Shown: positions 8,324 through 18,688, numbered from the stretch's first letter. The stretch is DNA of 64,000 bases from Quadrisphaera sp. RL12-1S (GCF_014270065.1 NZ_JACNME010000005.1:124001-188000), one strand, 5' to 3'. Made by a program: numbers and translations. The notes: generated by a model from the letters alone, not told the origin.

Positions 8324-9366
8324 CGACGACGGCGCTGTTCGAGCAGCTCGAGGCGGAGGCGCGGGCGGGGCTGCCGGCCCACGTGGCGGGGTACGTCGCG
8401 GCCACCGCCGGCGCGGGCCAGTGCCACGCCGAGGGGCTGCGGGACTGGGCGGCCGCCCGCCTGGTGCCGCGCGTGCTGCAGGGCGTCTCCCGCACGGACG
8501 AGCAGCTCGCGGCGACGACGGTGCTGGGGACGCCCCTGCGGACCCCCGTGCTCCTGGCGCCGATGGCGCAGCAGGTGGCTGCCCACCCGCGCGGGGAGGC
8601 CGAGGCCGCCAGGGCGGTGGCGGCAGCGGGGTCGCTGCTGGGGGTCTCCACCAACACCGCCGTCCCCTTCGACGCGGTCGCGCAGGCCGGCGCCCCGTGG
8701 TGGTACCAGGTGTACGTGCTGCGGGACAGGTCGCTGACGGGCCTCCTCGTCGACCGCGCCGCCGCGGCGGGGGCCAGCGCGCTGGTGCTCACCGTGGACA
8801 CGACCGCGCTGACGCAGGTCGACCCCGCCGCGGCCAGCATCGAGCCCACCGCGTGGCCGCCCGGGCCGGGCCGCGAGCGGCTCACCGCGCTCACCGGCGC
8901 CGACCTCGCCGACCGGGACGCGGGGGCTGCGACGCCGGCGCTCGACGTGGACCTGGCCACCATCGGGTGGCTCGCCGAGCGCACCGGCCTGCCGGTGGTG
9001 GTCAAGGGCGTGCTGCACCCCGACGACGCGCGCGCCTGCGCGCAGGCCGGCGCCGCCGGCGTCGTCGTCAGCACCCACGGCGGGCGCCGTCTCGGGGAGT
9101 CGGTGACCTCGGCCGCGGCGCTGCCCGGGGTCGTCGCGGCGGTGCGCTCGGTGGACCCCGCCGTCGAGGTGTACGCGGACTCCGGCGTCCGCAGCGGCGC
9201 GGCGGTGGCGTGGGCCCTGGCGCAGGGAGCCCGCGCCGTCTTCGTGGGCCGGCCGGCCTGGTGGGGGCTGGCCGCGCGCGGCGCCGACGGCGTGGCCGCC
9301 GTCCTGGACGCCCTGACGGCCGAGCTGGTCACGACGCTGCGGCAGTGCGGCGACGTGCGTGCCTGA
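8320..9366 (+). CDS. FMN-dependent alpha-hydroxy acid oxidase (lactate monooxygenase-like)
   Basis: This 348-residue TIM-barrel flavoenzyme should oxidise an L-2-hydroxy acid using FMN. Visible signatures are VLGTPLRTPVLLAPM, WWYQVYVLRDR (active-site Tyr), VVKGVLHPDDA (FMN Lys), and a variant of the catalytic motif reading STHGGRRLG instead of SNHGGRQLD. The catalytic His and Arg are kept, but the following Asp is lost, as in some lactate monooxygenase-like members. It overlaps the gene before it by 4 bp (ATGA) and the one after by 8 bp. Flanking by two DNA-repair-type genes is unusual company for a metabolic oxidase. Confidence 0.85.
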   Translation: MTTTALFEQLEAEARAGLPAHVAGYVAATAGAGQCHAEGLRDWAAARLVPRVLQGVSRTDEQLAATTVLGTPLRTPVLLAPMAQQVAAHPRGEAEAARAVAAAGSLLGVSTNTAVPFDAVAQAGAPWWYQVYVLRDRSLTGLLVDRAAAAGASALVLTVDTTALTQVDPAAASIEPTAWPPGPGRERLTALTGADLADRDAGAATPALDVDLATIGWLAERTGLPVVVKGVLHPDDARACAQAGAAGVVVSTHGGRRLGESVTSAAALPGVVAAVRSVDPAVEVYADSGVRSGAAVAWALAQGARAVFVGRPAWWGLAARGADGVAAVLDALTAELVTTLRQCGDVRA

Positions 9367-10213
9367 GGGGGACGTCGTCTGGCGCTCCGCGCAGCGCCTC
9401 CACGCGGCGCTGGCAGGCCGTCCCCTGGTCCGCTCCGACCTGCGCTGGCCGTCGCTGGCGACCGTCGACCTGCGGGGGCGCGTGGTGGACGAGGTGGTCA
9501 GCCGCGGCAAGCACCTGCTCGTGCGCGCCGAGGGGCTGACCCTGCACAGCCACCTGCGGATGGAGGGCTCCTGGCACGTGCACGCCACCGGGCAGCCGTG
9601 GCGCACAGCACGGGCGTCGCACGGGGTGAGGGCGGTGCTCGCGAACGCGGAGTGGACAGCGGTGGGCCACCGGCTGGGGATGCTCGACCTCGTCCCCACC
9701 GGCGAGGAGGCGCGGCTGGTCGGCCACCTGGGACCCGACGTGCTCGGTCCGGGCTGGGGCCCGGCGGCGGTGGAGGCGGTCGTGGCCGCGCTGCTGGCCC
9801 AGCCGCAGCGCGCCGTCGGGGAGGCGCTGCTCGACCAGCGCGTGCTCGCCGGCGTCGGCACCTACTTCATGGCCGAGGCGCTGTTCCTGCGGGGGCTGTC
9901 CCCCTGGTCCCCCGTGGGGGCCGTGGGCGAGGAGGCCCTGCGCGTCCTCGTGGAGCTGGAGCGCCGGATGCTGCTGGCGGGGACGAAGGACGTCGCCCAC
10001 GGGTCTCTCGGGCACGTGCACGCCAGGTCCGGGCTGCCCTGCCGGCGGTGCGGCACCACCGTGCGGGTGGCGCCGATCGGCCAGACGCCGCAGGCGCGGT
10101 CGGCCTTCTACTGCCCGCACTGCCAGCCGGGCCCGACCCCGACCGACGACGGCGCACCGCAGGCGCCGCTCGGCGCCTGCCGGGAGGTCAGCCGGGAGAT
10201 CAGGCGGCGCTGA
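9359..10213 (+). CDS. nei: Fpg/Nei-family DNA glycosylase/AP lyase (Nei2-like)
   Basis: This 284-residue bifunctional glycosylase/AP lyase removes oxidised bases. The mature N-terminus would be [10 protein letters not shown]: Pro is the Schiff-base nucleophile and Glu the catalytic acid. The conserved Lys lies in SRGKHLLV and the DNA-binding region in [11 protein letters not shown]. The C-terminal zinc finger is complete, with CRRC and CPHC. The MPEGDxVW start places it in the actinobacterial Nei/endonuclease VIII branch rather than MutM. The start codon is GTG 9359, overlapping the oxidase gene by 8 bp. The 3' end overlaps convergent clgR by 14 bp. Confidence 0.92.
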   Translation: MPEGDVVWRSAQRLHAALAGRPLVRSDLRWPSLATVDLRGRVVDEVVSRGKHLLVRAEGLTLHSHLRMEGSWHVHATGQPWRTARASHGVRAVLANAEWTAVGHRLGMLDLVPTGEEARLVGHLGPDVLGPGWGPAAVEAVVAALLAQPQRAVGEALLDQRVLAGVGTYFMAEALFLRGLSPWSPVGAVGEEALRVLVELERRMLLAGTKDVAHGSLGHVHARSGLPCRRCGTTVRVAPIGQTPQARSAFYCPHCQPGPTPTDDGAPQAPLGACREVSREIRRR

Positions 10214-10544
10214 CGAGCCCGTCGCGCGTGATGACCACCGGCGGGATGCCGAGGTCCCCCACGGGCGAGGCGGGGACGGTGGCCGCAGCGGCGGCGGGGA
10301 TGGTCAGGCCCTCGGCGGCGGCCACGCGGTCGCTGACGGCCCGCAGCACCGTGGACATGGGCACCGCCAGCGCGTCGCAGATGGACGACAGCAGCTCGGA
10401 GGAGGCCTCCTTCTGACCCCGCTCCACCTCGGACAGGTAGCCCAGGGAGACGCGGGCGGCACCGGAGACCTCGCGCAGGGTGCGGCCCTGCTGCTGGCGG
10501 GCGGAGCGCAGCACGTCGCCGATCTCGCGTCGCAGCAGTGGCAC
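10200..10544 (-). CDS. clgR: ClgR-type XRE regulator of clp/proteostasis genes
   Basis: This 114-residue helix-turn-helix activator belongs to the ClgR/PopR family, which induces clpP, clpC and related protein-quality genes in actinobacteria. The HTH core [40 protein letters not shown] is nearly the family consensus. GTG 10544 ([12 protein letters not shown]) is chosen over longer options because GGGAGG precedes it by about 7 nt. The protein ends in VSAA; a C-terminal Ala-Ala is how ClgR is recognised by the Clp protease in other species, so feedback degradation is plausible. It lies between cinA and nei, as is common in the group. Confidence 0.9.
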   Translation of the reverse strand: MPLLRREIGDVLRSARQQQGRTLREVSGAARVSLGYLSEVERGQKEASSELLSSICDALAVPMSTVLRAVSDRVAAAEGLTIPAAAAATVPASPVGDLGIPPVVITRDGLVSAA

Positions 10545-10586
10545 CTGGCGCCTCCCGTCCGTCGTCGGCGGTGACGCCGAGAGACC

Positions 10587-10592
10587 ACGGTA
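10587..10592 (-). promoter_or_regulatory. Possible clgR -10 box TACCGT
   Basis: TACCGT on the minus strand lies 42 nt before the clgR GTG and would give a leader of about 35 nt including the GGGAGG ribosome-binding site. I saw no clear -35 hexamer. The 122-bp cinA-clgR gap contains nothing else recognisable. Confidence 0.3.
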
Positions 10593-10666
10593 CCCCGTCG
10601 GAGCGGACGGCGGGCGGCTGGAGGAGGGACGGCGGGTCGGAGGGCGGCGGACCGAGGTGCTGGTCA

Positions 10667-11185
10667 TCACTCCTCCCAACGCCGGGAGGACCCGTCTCGT
10701 TCCTGGTGCTGCGCCAGCACCCGGGCGAGGAGGTCGAGCGCGCCGCGCACGGCGCCCTCGCGGACGGCGGCGCGGTCACCGGGCAGCCGCAGCACCTCCG
10801 CCGCGAGCCCGTCCGGGCCGCTGACGGCGACGACGACCGTGCCGGCCGGGTGCCCGTCGTGCGGGCCGGGGCCCGCGACGCCCGTGGTGGCCACCCCCAC
10901 GTCGGCCCCGAGCAGGCGGGCGGCGCCCGCGGCCATCGCCTCCGCGACGGCGCGGTGCACGGGTCCGGTGCGCTCGAGCAGGTCGGCCGGCACGCCCAGC
11001 ACCGAGGCCTTGGCGTCGGTGGCGTAGGAGACCACTCCCCCGCGCAGCACGTCCGAGGCCCCGGGCACGTCGGCGATCCTCGCGCTGACCAGCCCGGCCG
11101 TGAGCGACTCGGCGGTGGCCACCGTGAGGTCGGCCTCGCGCAGCAGCGCCACCACGCGCTCGGCGTCCACGCCCTCAGCGGCCAC
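10667..11185 (-). CDS. cinA: CinA-family nicotinamide-nucleotide amidohydrolase
   Basis: This 172-residue protein corresponds to the stand-alone CinA C-terminal domain (PncC), which deamidates NMN in pyridine-nucleotide salvage. The diagnostic [21 protein letters not shown] and ATTGVAGPG motifs are present, with [11 protein letters not shown] between them. It begins with GTG 11185, inside the end of pgsA (11-bp overlap), an order conserved in actinobacteria (rimO-pgsA-cinA-clgR). Length fits the single-domain form without the N-terminal MoCF domain. Confidence 0.9.
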   Translation of the reverse strand: MAAEGVDAERVVALLREADLTVATAESLTAGLVSARIADVPGASDVLRGGVVSYATDAKASVLGVPADLLERTGPVHRAVAEAMAAGAARLLGADVGVATTGVAGPGPHDGHPAGTVVVAVSGPDGLAAEVLRLPGDRAAVREGAVRGALDLLARVLAQHQERDGSSRRWEE

Positions 11186-11777
11186 GCTGCACCAGCCGGT
11201 ACGCGCGCACGAGGTAGTCCACGCCCGTGACCAGCGTCACGGCCGTCGCGGCCAGCACGAGCACCAGCAGGAACCCGTCCACCACGGCCAGCGCGGTGCC
11301 GGACAGCCAGGACGCCCACGGCAGCAGCAGCAGCCCCGCCGCCGCGACCTGGAGGGCGGTCTTGAGCTTGCCTCCCGGGGAGGCGGCGATGACGCCGTAG
11401 CGGATCACCACGAACCGCAGCAGGGTGATGCCCACCTCGCGCACGAGGATGACCACCGTCACCCACCACCACACCTCGCCCAGCAGCGACAGGCACACGA
11501 AGACCGCGCCCAGCAGCAGCTTGTCGGCGATGGGGTCCGCGATCTTGCCGAAGTCCGTCACCAGGCCCCGCGCGCGGGCGATGTCACCGTCGATCTTGTC
11601 GGTGATGCTCGCCGCCGCAAAGGCCGCGAAAGCTCCGAGGCGGAACCACGCGTCGTCACCGCCGCGCGCCAGCAGCAGCCACACCACCAGCGGCACCAGC
11701 ACGATGCGCAGCACCGTGAGGTAGTTGGCGATGTTCCAGGGCGAGACGCGCGCGGGCTGCGCCGGCTGGGTGGTCAT
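11175..11777 (-). CDS. pgsA: CDP-diacylglycerol--glycerol-3-phosphate 3-phosphatidyltransferase
   Basis: This 200-residue membrane enzyme makes phosphatidylglycerophosphate. The CDP-alcohol phosphotransferase motif is complete: [18 protein letters not shown] followed by KIADPIADK, supplying the D-x2-D-G-x2-A-R-x8-G-x3-D-x3-D residues. About five hydrophobic helices are visible, starting with [13 protein letters not shown]. The ATG at 11777 overlaps the rimO stop by 4 bp, so translation is coupled. Among PgsA-type paralogues, a place beside rimO and cinA points to the phosphatidylglycerol-forming enzyme rather than PI or cardiolipin synthase. Confidence 0.92.
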   Translation of the reverse strand: MTTQPAQPARVSPWNIANYLTVLRIVLVPLVVWLLLARGGDDAWFRLGAFAAFAAASITDKIDGDIARARGLVTDFGKIADPIADKLLLGAVFVCLSLLGEVWWWVTVVILVREVGITLLRFVVIRYGVIAASPGGKLKTALQVAAAGLLLLPWASWLSGTALAVVDGFLLVLVLAATAVTLVTGVDYLVRAYRLVQRGR

Positions 11778-13219
11778 CGGGGCCGGGCGACCAGGTCGAC
11801 GCCCTCGCTGCCCGTGACCTCGACGGGGACGAGCGCTCCCACCGGGGGCAGCGGCGCGCCGTCGGCGAGCTCCAGGCGCGTGGTGCCGTCGACGTCGGGG
11901 CCCTGGAAGCCGGTGCGCCCGACGGCGGCCCCCTCGTCGTGCTCCTCCACGAGCACCGTGTCGCGGCTGCCGACGCGCTGCGCGGCCCGCTCGTCCACGA
12001 GGGCCTCCACGAGCCGGGAGACCCTGTCGACGCGCTCGGCGACGACGTCCTCGTCGAGCTTGCCGTCCAGCCGCGCGGCCTCGGTGCCGTCCTCGTCGGA
12101 GTAGCCGAAGACCCCGACCACGTCCAGGCGGGCGGCCTCGAGGAAGCGCTGCAGCTCGTCGACGTCGTCCTCGGTCTCCCCGGGGAAGCCCACGATGACG
12201 TTGGAGCGCACGCCCGCCTCGGGGGCCAGCGCGCGCACCCGGTCGAGCAGCGCGAGGAACTCGTCGGTCCCGCCGAAGCGGCGCATGCGGCGCAGCAGGG
12301 CCGGCGCGGAGTGCTGGAACGACAGGTCGAAGTAGGGGGTGACGCCGGGCGTGCCCGCGATCGCCTCGAGCAGCCCCGGGCGCACCTCTGCCGGCTGCAG
12401 GTAGCTCACCCGCACCCGCTCCAGGCCGTCCACGGCCGCCAGCTGCGGCAGCAGGGACTCCAGGGCGCGCAGGTCCCCGAGGTCCTTGCCGTAGGAGGTG
12501 GAGTTCTCGCTGACGAGGAACACCTCCTTGACGCCCTGCTCGGCCAGCCAGCGCGCCTCGGTGAGCACGTCGGCCGGGGGCCGGGACACGAACGAGCCGC
12601 GGAAGGCGGGGATGGCGCAGAACGAGCAGCGCCGGTCGCAGCCTGACGCGAGCTTCAGCGGCGCCCAGGGCGCGGACCCGAGGCGGGCGCGGACCACGGG
12701 CGGGCCGGACTCGGGCACCTTGGCGAGGCTGGCGTCGCTGAGCTCGCCCAGCCCGGGGAGGGAGACGGCGCCGCTGCGCGCGGCGGCCTGGCGCTTCGCG
12801 GGGCTGACCGGCAGCAGGGTGCGGCGGTCGCGCGGGACGTGGGACTCCGGCCGGGCGCCGTGGAGGATGCCGTCGAGGTGGGAGGACAGGTCGGCGTAGG
12901 AGTCGAAGCCGAGCACCGCGTCGACCTCGGGCAGCTCCTCGGCCAGGTCCTTGCCGTAGCGCTCGGACATGCAGCCCACGGCCACCACGGCCTGCGTGCG
13001 CGAGGCCTCGTCGTCGCGGAGCTCGGCGACGTCGAGCAGGACGTCCACGGAGTCCTTCTTCGCCTGCTCCACGAACCCGCAGGTGTTGACGACGGCGACG
13101 TCCGCCGCGGCCGGGTCGTCCTCGAGGCGCCAGCCGGCGGCGGCCAGGCGGCCGGCGAGCTCCTCGGAGTCGACCTCGTTGCGGACGCACCCGAGGGTGA
13201 CCAGAGCTACCGACCTCAC
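11774..13219 (-). CDS. rimO: Ribosomal protein uS12 methylthiotransferase RimO
   Basis: This 481-residue radical-SAM enzyme adds a methylthio group to an Asp of ribosomal protein S12. The order is UPF0004 domain with cysteines in TLGCVRN, NTCGF and VGCMSERYG, radical SAM CxxxCxxC in [11 protein letters not shown], and a C-terminal TRAM domain. The linker between the first two domains (residues ~130-190) is longer than in E. coli, as in other actinobacteria. GTG 13219 lies 7 nt after a TACCCT -10 box and lacks a convincing ribosome-binding site, suggesting leaderless expression. Confidence 0.95.
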   Translation of the reverse strand: MRSVALVTLGCVRNEVDSEELAGRLAAAGWRLEDDPAAADVAVVNTCGFVEQAKKDSVDVLLDVAELRDDEASRTQAVVAVGCMSERYGKDLAEELPEVDAVLGFDSYADLSSHLDGILHGARPESHVPRDRRTLLPVSPAKRQAAARSGAVSLPGLGELSDASLAKVPESGPPVVRARLGSAPWAPLKLASGCDRRCSFCAIPAFRGSFVSRPPADVLTEARWLAEQGVKEVFLVSENSTSYGKDLGDLRALESLLPQLAAVDGLERVRVSYLQPAEVRPGLLEAIAGTPGVTPYFDLSFQHSAPALLRRMRRFGGTDEFLALLDRVRALAPEAGVRSNVIVGFPGETEDDVDELQRFLEAARLDVVGVFGYSDEDGTEAARLDGKLDEDVVAERVDRVSRLVEALVDERAAQRVGSRDTVLVEEHDEGAAVGRTGFQGPDVDGTTRLELADGAPLPPVGALVPVEVTGSEGVDLVARPR

Positions 13220-13226
13220 GCCGATC

Positions 13227-13232
13227 AGGGTA
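13227..13232 (-). promoter_or_regulatory. Leaderless -10 box TACCCT before rimO
   Basis: On the minus strand TACCCT is followed by 7 nt and then the rimO GTG at 13219. It lies in the 15-bp gap after ftsK and may serve the rimO-pgsA-cinA group. Confidence 0.5.
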
Positions 13233-13234
13233 GG

Positions 13235-15964
13235 TCAGTACCTGTCGGTGAGCTCCCACGCGTCCTCGGAGCCCTCGCTGGGCTCGTCCACGCCGTCGTC
13301 CCAGCCCTCGCCCTCCGCCAGGTCCACCACCTGCGTGGCGCCGTCGGGGACGTGGACCGGCTCGCGGGCGGCGTCGCCGCGCAGGCGCGCCAGGGCCTCG
13401 TCCATGTCGTCGGGCTTGACGTAGACGTCGCGCGCCTTGGAGCCCTCCGAGGGGCCCACCACGCCGCGCTGCTCCAGCAGGTCCATGAGGCGGCCCGCCT
13501 TGGCGAACCCCACGCGCAGCTTGCGCTGCAGCATCGACGTGGAGCCGAACTGCGTGGTGATGATGTGCTCGGCGGCCGCCAGCATGAGCTCGAGGTCGTC
13601 ACCGACGTCCTCGGCGATCTTCTGGGCGTTGCTGGGGGCGACGACGTCCTGCACGTACTCGGGCGCGGCCTGCGCCTTGACGTGCTCGACCACCCGCTCC
13701 ACCTCGGACTCGCTGACCCAGGCGCCCTGCACGCGGGCCGGCTTGGAGGAGCCCATCGGCAGGAACAGGGCGTCGCCCTGGCCGATGAGCTTCTCCGCGC
13801 CCGGCTGGTCCAGGACCACGCGGGAGTCGGCGAGCGAGGACGTCGCGAAGGCCAGGCGCGAGGGCACGTTGGCCTTGATGAGGCCGGTGACCACGTCGAC
13901 CGAGGGCCGCTGCGTGGCGAGCACCAGGTGGATGCCGGCGGCCCGCGCCAGCTGCGTGATGCGGACGATGGAGGCCTCGACGTCGCGCGGGGCGACCATC
14001 ATGAGGTCGGCCAGCTCGTCGACGACGACGAGCAGGTACGGGTAGCGGCGCAGCTGGCGCTCGCTGCCCTCGATCGGCTCGACGCGGCCCTCGTCGATGG
14101 CGGCGTTGAAGTCGTCGACGTGCTTGAAGCCGTACATCGCGAGGTCGTCGTAGCGGCGGTCCATCTCCTGGGTGACCCAGTCGAGCGCCTCGGCGGCCTT
14201 CTTGGCGTTGGTGATGATCGGGCTCAGCAGGTGCGGGATGCCCTCGTAGGCGGTGAGCTCCACGCGCTTGGGGTCCACGAGGATCATGCGCACCTGGTCG
14301 GGCGTGGCCCGCATGAGGATCGACGTGATCATCGAGTTGATGAAGCTCGACTTGCCGGCGCCGGTGGCGCCCGCGACGAGCAGGTGGGGCGTCTTGGCGA
14401 GGTTGGTGATGACGTACCCGCCCTCGACGTCCTTGCCGATGCCCATGACCATCGGGTGGGTGTTGCGCTGCGCCACGTCGGAGCGCAGCACGTCACCGAG
14501 GACGACGATCTCGCGGTCGGTGTTGGGGATCTCCACGCCGATCGCGGACTTGCCGGGGATCGGGGACAGGATGCGCACGTCGGCGCTGGCCACGGCGTAG
14601 GCGATGTTCTTGGACAGGGCCGTGACCTTCTCCACCTTCACGCCCGTGCCCAGCTCCACCTCGTAGCGCGTGACCGTGGGCCCGCGGGTGAAGTCGGCGA
14701 CGCGCGCGTCGATGGAGAAGTTGTCCAGCACGGCGGTGAGGGCGTCCACCACCCGGTCGTTGGCCTCGGTGCGGGTCGCGTGCCCCTCGCCGTGCTTGAG
14801 GACGTCGTCCGGCGGCATCTCGTAGCTGCCGGTGAACGCCAGCGCCATCTGCTCCACGCGGTGGGGCAGCTGCGTGGTCGGCGGCGCCTGCAGCCCCTGA
14901 GCCGAGCCCCGGGCGTGGGAGGTGACGCCCGCCGCGCTGGACACGCGCGGCTGCTCGGGTTCGGGCCGGTCCTCGGGCTCCTCGACGGCGACCGCCGCGG
15001 TGGGCTCGCCGCCGAAGTCCTTGAAGGGGTCGAAGACCTCCTCCGCCGCCGCGGGGGCGGCAGCGGCCTGCTCCTCGAAGGCGGGCCGCTCGTCCTCGAC
15101 GGCCCCCCGCCTGCGGCGCTTCGGCTTGACCTCCGCCTCGCGCTCCATGGCCTGCTCGTAGGCCTCGTCGCCGCGGCGCTCGCCGCGGGCGCGGCCCAGC
15201 TGGCGGCGCTCGAGCTCGCCGTCGGGGTCCTCCTCGCCGTCCGCCCAGCCGCGACCGTGCACGTCGTCGCCGCCCGTGAGCGTGCGGTAGAGCTGGCCGA
15301 GGCGGTGCGGCACCAGGTGCACGGGCGTCGCGGTGGTCACCAGCACGCCGAACACGGCGAGGATCGCGAGGAGGACGTAGGTGAGGGCCTCCCCCACCGC
15401 GGCGTGCACGGGCGTGGCCACCAGGTAGCCGAGCACCCCACCCGCCTCCCGGATCGCCGCGAGGTCGGTGACCGGGCTCTCCCCGATCGCACCGCCGAGG
15501 TGCAGCATGCCCGCCACGGCCACCGCGATGGCCGACAGCCCGACGAGGACGCGGCTGTTCTCGCTGCCCGCGTCCGGGCGCAGCAGCAGCCGCAGGGCCA
15601 GCAGGCCGAGCGCGAGGGGCAGGGCCAGGCCGACCTTGCCGACCGTGCCGGCCACCACCGCGTGGACGACGTCGCCGAACGTGCCCGGCATCCCCCACCA
15701 CTCGCGGGCGGCCACCACGATGGCGGCCGCCACGAGCGCCAGGCCGATGCCGTCGCGGCGGACGTCCGGGTCGAGCTCGGAGCTGTCGGGACGCCCCTTG
15801 CGGGCGCTGCCGCCCACGGCGTGGGCGAGGCCCATCCAGGTGCCGCGGACGGCCCGCACGGGCCACGGCGCACGAGGGCGCGCGTGGGCCGCGGCGGCCG
15901 CCCGCGGCTTCTTCGCGGCGGCGCGAGGCTTCGCGGGGGCGCGAGAGGGCGAACGGGTGGCCAT
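13235..15964 (-). CDS. ftsK: DNA translocase FtsK/SpoIIIE
   Basis: This 909-residue septal DNA pump moves chromosome ends and activates dif recombination. It has a basic Ala/Lys/Arg N-terminus, four transmembrane segments within about residues 65-215, a charged linker (about 215-400), then alpha and beta motor domains with Walker [10 protein letters not shown] and Walker [13 protein letters not shown]. The gamma winged helix ([29 protein letters not shown]) is near the C-terminus. The ATG is preceded by TAGCGT and a 6-nt spacer, indicating leaderless transcription. It is followed by rimO, as in many actinobacteria. Confidence 0.95.
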   Translation of the reverse strand: MATRSPSRAPAKPRAAAKKPRAAAAAHARPRAPWPVRAVRGTWMGLAHAVGGSARKGRPDSSELDPDVRRDGIGLALVAAAIVVAAREWWGMPGTFGDVVHAVVAGTVGKVGLALPLALGLLALRLLLRPDAGSENSRVLVGLSAIAVAVAGMLHLGGAIGESPVTDLAAIREAGGVLGYLVATPVHAAVGEALTYVLLAILAVFGVLVTTATPVHLVPHRLGQLYRTLTGGDDVHGRGWADGEEDPDGELERRQLGRARGERRGDEAYEQAMEREAEVKPKRRRRGAVEDERPAFEEQAAAAPAAAEEVFDPFKDFGGEPTAAVAVEEPEDRPEPEQPRVSSAAGVTSHARGSAQGLQAPPTTQLPHRVEQMALAFTGSYEMPPDDVLKHGEGHATRTEANDRVVDALTAVLDNFSIDARVADFTRGPTVTRYEVELGTGVKVEKVTALSKNIAYAVASADVRILSPIPGKSAIGVEIPNTDREIVVLGDVLRSDVAQRNTHPMVMGIGKDVEGGYVITNLAKTPHLLVAGATGAGKSSFINSMITSILMRATPDQVRMILVDPKRVELTAYEGIPHLLSPIITNAKKAAEALDWVTQEMDRRYDDLAMYGFKHVDDFNAAIDEGRVEPIEGSERQLRRYPYLLVVVDELADLMMVAPRDVEASIVRITQLARAAGIHLVLATQRPSVDVVTGLIKANVPSRLAFATSSLADSRVVLDQPGAEKLIGQGDALFLPMGSSKPARVQGAWVSESEVERVVEHVKAQAAPEYVQDVVAPSNAQKIAEDVGDDLELMLAAAEHIITTQFGSTSMLQRKLRVGFAKAGRLMDLLEQRGVVGPSEGSKARDVYVKPDDMDEALARLRGDAAREPVHVPDGATQVVDLAEGEGWDDGVDEPSEGSEDAWELTDRY

Positions 15965-15970
15965 GCGGCC

Positions 15971-15976
15971 ACGCTA
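15971..15976 (-). promoter_or_regulatory. Leaderless -10 box TAGCGT before ftsK
   Basis: The minus strand reads TAGCGTGGCCGCATG, with the ATG being the ftsK start. The identical 15-mer precedes the small gene at 44264. Confidence 0.55.
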
Positions 15977-16019
15977 TCCGCTCGTCACATCCCTCACACA
16001 CGCCCCACGCCGGGAGGAA

Positions 16020-17759
16020 CTACGCCTCGACGACCACCGGGATGATCATCGGACGGCGGCGCAGCGAGGTGCCCGCCCAGCGGCCCACCACGCGGCGCAC
16101 CACCTGCTGGAGCTGGTGGGTGTCGACCCCGCCGCCGCCCTGGGACGCCTGCGCGACCGCCTGCGCGAGCGCGTCGGCCACCCGCGGCACGATCGACTGC
16201 AGGGTGCTCGTGTCCTCGGCCACGCCGCGGGCGTGCACCTCGGGTCCCGCCACCACCTTGCCGGTGGAGGAGTCGATGACGGCGAAGACGGAGATGAAGC
16301 CCTCGTCGCCGAGGATCCGGCGGTCCTTGAGGTCGGCGTCGGTGATGGAGCCGACCGAGGAGCCGTCCACGTAGACGTACCCGCACGGCACCTGGCCGGC
16401 GATCTTCGCGCGGCCGTCCCGCAGGTCCACCACGGTGCCGCAGTCGGTGATGAGCACGCGCTCGCGCGGCACGCCCGTCTTGACGGCCAGGTCGGCGTTG
16501 GCGTGCAGGTGGCGCACCTCGCCGTGCACCGGCATGGCGTTCTTCGGCTTGACGATGTTGTAGCAGTACAGGAGCTCACCGGCGCTCGCGTGGCCGGAGA
16601 CGTGCACGCGGGCGTTGCCGGAGTGGACCACCGTGGCGCCCAGGCGCATGAGCCCGTTGATGACGCGGTAGACGGCGTTCTCGTTGCCCGGGATGAGCGA
16701 GGAGGCCAGGACCACGGTGTCACCGGGGCCCACCTGCACCCGGTGGTCGTGGTTGGCCATCCGGCTCAGCGCGGCCATCGGCTCGCCCTGGGAGCCGGTG
16801 CACATGAGCACGACCTTGGCGTCGGGCAGGTCGTCCACCTGCTTGAGGTCGACCAGGACCCCCTTGGGCACCTCGAGGTAGCCGAGGTCGGCGGCGACGC
16901 CCATGTTCCGGACCATCGACCGGCCCACGAACGCCACCTTGCGGCCGTGCTTGTGGGCGGTGTCGAGCACCTGCTGCACGCGGTGCACGTGGGAGGCGAA
17001 GCTCGCCACGATGAGGCGGCGCTGGGCGGTGGCGAAGACCCTGTCGAGCACGGGGGTGATCTCGCGCTCGGCGGTGGTGAAGCCGGGGACCTCCGCGTTG
17101 GTGGAGTCGACCATGAACAGGTCCACGCCGCGCTCGCCGAGGCGCGCGAAGGCTCGCAGGTCGGTGATGCGGCCGTCCAGCGGCAGCTGGTCCATCTTGA
17201 AGTCGCCGGTGTGCAGGACGGTGCCGGCGCTGGTGCGCACGGCGACGGCCAGCGCGTCCGGGATCGAGTGGTTGACGGCCACGAACTCGCACTCGAACGG
17301 GCCGAGCTGCTCGACCTGGCCCTCGCGCACCGCGAGCGTGTAGGGCTGGATCCGGTGCTCCTTGAGCTTGGCCTCCACGAAGGCCAGCGTCAGGGTGGAG
17401 CCCACCAGCGGGATGTCGGGCCGCAGGCGCAGCAGGAACGGCACCGCGCCGATGTGGTCCTCGTGGCCGTGCGTGAGGACCACCGCGACGACGTCGTCGA
17501 GGCGGTCGGCGATGTAGCTGAAGTCGGGCAGGATCAGGTCGACGCCGGGCTGGTGGTCCTCGGGGAAGAGGACGCCGCAGTCGATGATGAGCAGCTTGCC
17601 GTCGATCTCGAGCACGGCCATGTTGCGGCCGACCTCGCCCAGGCCGCCGAGCGGCACCACGCGCAGGGTGCCGCGGGCGAGCTTCGGCGGCAGCCCGAGG
17701 GGCTGGCCGGGCGTCTGGCCGGACGTCTGGGTGGTCGGTGCGGTGGTGGGGGCTGTCAC
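16020..17759 (-). CDS. rnj: Ribonuclease J
   Basis: This 579-residue metallo-beta-lactamase/beta-CASP RNase has 5'-3' exo- and endonuclease activity in RNA maturation and decay. Zinc-binding motifs are LTHGHEDHIGAVPF, and further on HTGDFKMDQ, with the beta-CASP region containing GSQGEPMAALSRMA and SGHAS. The C-terminal domain is complete. The N-terminus has a short Thr/Pro/Gln-rich extension (residues 1-25). GTG 17759 overlaps the dapA stop by 4 bp, reproducing the dapA-rnj-ftsK order widespread in actinobacteria. Confidence 0.95.
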   Translation of the reverse strand: MTAPTTAPTTQTSGQTPGQPLGLPPKLARGTLRVVPLGGLGEVGRNMAVLEIDGKLLIIDCGVLFPEDHQPGVDLILPDFSYIADRLDDVVAVVLTHGHEDHIGAVPFLLRLRPDIPLVGSTLTLAFVEAKLKEHRIQPYTLAVREGQVEQLGPFECEFVAVNHSIPDALAVAVRTSAGTVLHTGDFKMDQLPLDGRITDLRAFARLGERGVDLFMVDSTNAEVPGFTTAEREITPVLDRVFATAQRRLIVASFASHVHRVQQVLDTAHKHGRKVAFVGRSMVRNMGVAADLGYLEVPKGVLVDLKQVDDLPDAKVVLMCTGSQGEPMAALSRMANHDHRVQVGPGDTVVLASSLIPGNENAVYRVINGLMRLGATVVHSGNARVHVSGHASAGELLYCYNIVKPKNAMPVHGEVRHLHANADLAVKTGVPRERVLITDCGTVVDLRDGRAKIAGQVPCGYVYVDGSSVGSITDADLKDRRILGDEGFISVFAVIDSSTGKVVAGPEVHARGVAEDTSTLQSIVPRVADALAQAVAQASQGGGGVDTHQLQQVVRRVVGRWAGTSLRRRPMIIPVVVEA

Positions 17760-18676
17760 AGAAGGTCTGCTCCTCGCAGGTCGGAGCTGAGCTGCTCGAC
17801 CTGCTCGTCGGTGGCCTCCACGAGGGGCAGGCGCACGTGGCGGTTGGGGATGGCTCCGGTCAGCTCCAGCGCCGCCTTCACCATGATCGCGCCCTGGGTG
17901 CGGGTCATGATCGCGGTGACGGCGGGGAGCAGCCGGGTGTGGATCTGACGGGCGGCGGGCAGGTCGCCCGCGTCGACGGCGGCGACCATGGCCGCGTAGG
18001 GACCGGCCGCCACGTGGGCGACCACGGAGACGACGCCGGCCGCTCCCTGCGCGAGGTGCGCGAGGTTGAGCTGGTCGCTGCCGGAGTAGTAGGCCAGGCC
18101 GCCCTCGCCGCCGGCGGCGGCCATGACCTGCGACGAGGCGAACAGGTCGTCCTTGGCGTCCTTGACGGCCACCACCCGCGGGTGGCCCGCGAGGCGCAGC
18201 AGCACCTCGGTGGAGACGGCGGTGCCGGTGCGGCCGGGGATGTCGTAGAGCATCACCGGCAGGCCCGTGGCGTCGGCCACGGCCAGGAAGTGCCGGTACA
18301 GGCCCTCCTGCGGCGGCTTGCTGTAGTACGGCGTGACCACGAGCAGGCCGTCCACGCCGGTCTTCTCGGCGGCGCGGGCGCGGCGCAGGGTGTGGTCGGT
18401 GTCGTTGTTGCCGCACCCGGCGACGACGTGGGCCCGCGAGCCCACCGCCTCGACGACGGCGGCGAGCAGGGCGTCGTGCTCGTGCTCGGCGAGGGTCGGG
18501 GACTCCCCCGTCGTCCCGGCCACCACGAGGCCGTCGTTCCCCTCGTCCACGAGGCGCTCCGCGAGCGCCTGCGCGGCCGGCAGGTCCAGCGCGCCGTCAG
18601 CGGTGAAGGGCGTCGCCATCGCGGTGAGCACCGCCCCGAACGGCCGGTGGACAGCGGGGGCGGTCGCGTCGGGCAC
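17756..18676 (-). CDS. dapA: 4-hydroxy-tetrahydrodipicolinate synthase
   Basis: This 306-residue enzyme condenses pyruvate with aspartate semialdehyde in lysine and diaminopimelate synthesis. GTTGESPTL, the Tyr of YDIPGRTG and the Schiff-base Lys in VVAVKDAKDD are all in place. GTG 18676 follows a TAGCCT -10 box by 6 nt; the TAG of that box is the stop codon of the upstream acyltransferase gene. The stop overlaps the rnj start. Length is normal for the family. Confidence 0.94.
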   Translation of the reverse strand: MPDATAPAVHRPFGAVLTAMATPFTADGALDLPAAQALAERLVDEGNDGLVVAGTTGESPTLAEHEHDALLAAVVEAVGSRAHVVAGCGNNDTDHTLRRARAAEKTGVDGLLVVTPYYSKPPQEGLYRHFLAVADATGLPVMLYDIPGRTGTAVSTEVLLRLAGHPRVVAVKDAKDDLFASSQVMAAAGGEGGLAYYSGSDQLNLAHLAQGAAGVVSVVAHVAAGPYAAMVAAVDAGDLPAARQIHTRLLPAVTAIMTRTQGAIMVKAALELTGAIPNRHVRLPLVEATDEQVEQLSSDLRGADLL

Positions 18677-18682
18677 CGGGGA

Positions 18683-18688
18683 AGGCTA
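18683..18688 (-). promoter_or_regulatory. Leaderless -10 box TAGCCT before dapA
   Basis: On the minus strand TAGCCT is followed by 6 nt and the dapA GTG at 18676. Its first three bases are the stop codon of the preceding acyltransferase gene, so promoter and stop codon share sequence. Confidence 0.45.

Noticed and set aside
12839-16045. Very long open frame on the plus strand opposite rimO and ftsK
   Set aside because: It is antisense to two well-conserved genes. Its product is Ala/Arg/Gly/His-rich with no family motif, as expected in high-GC DNA where the opposite strand rarely meets stops.
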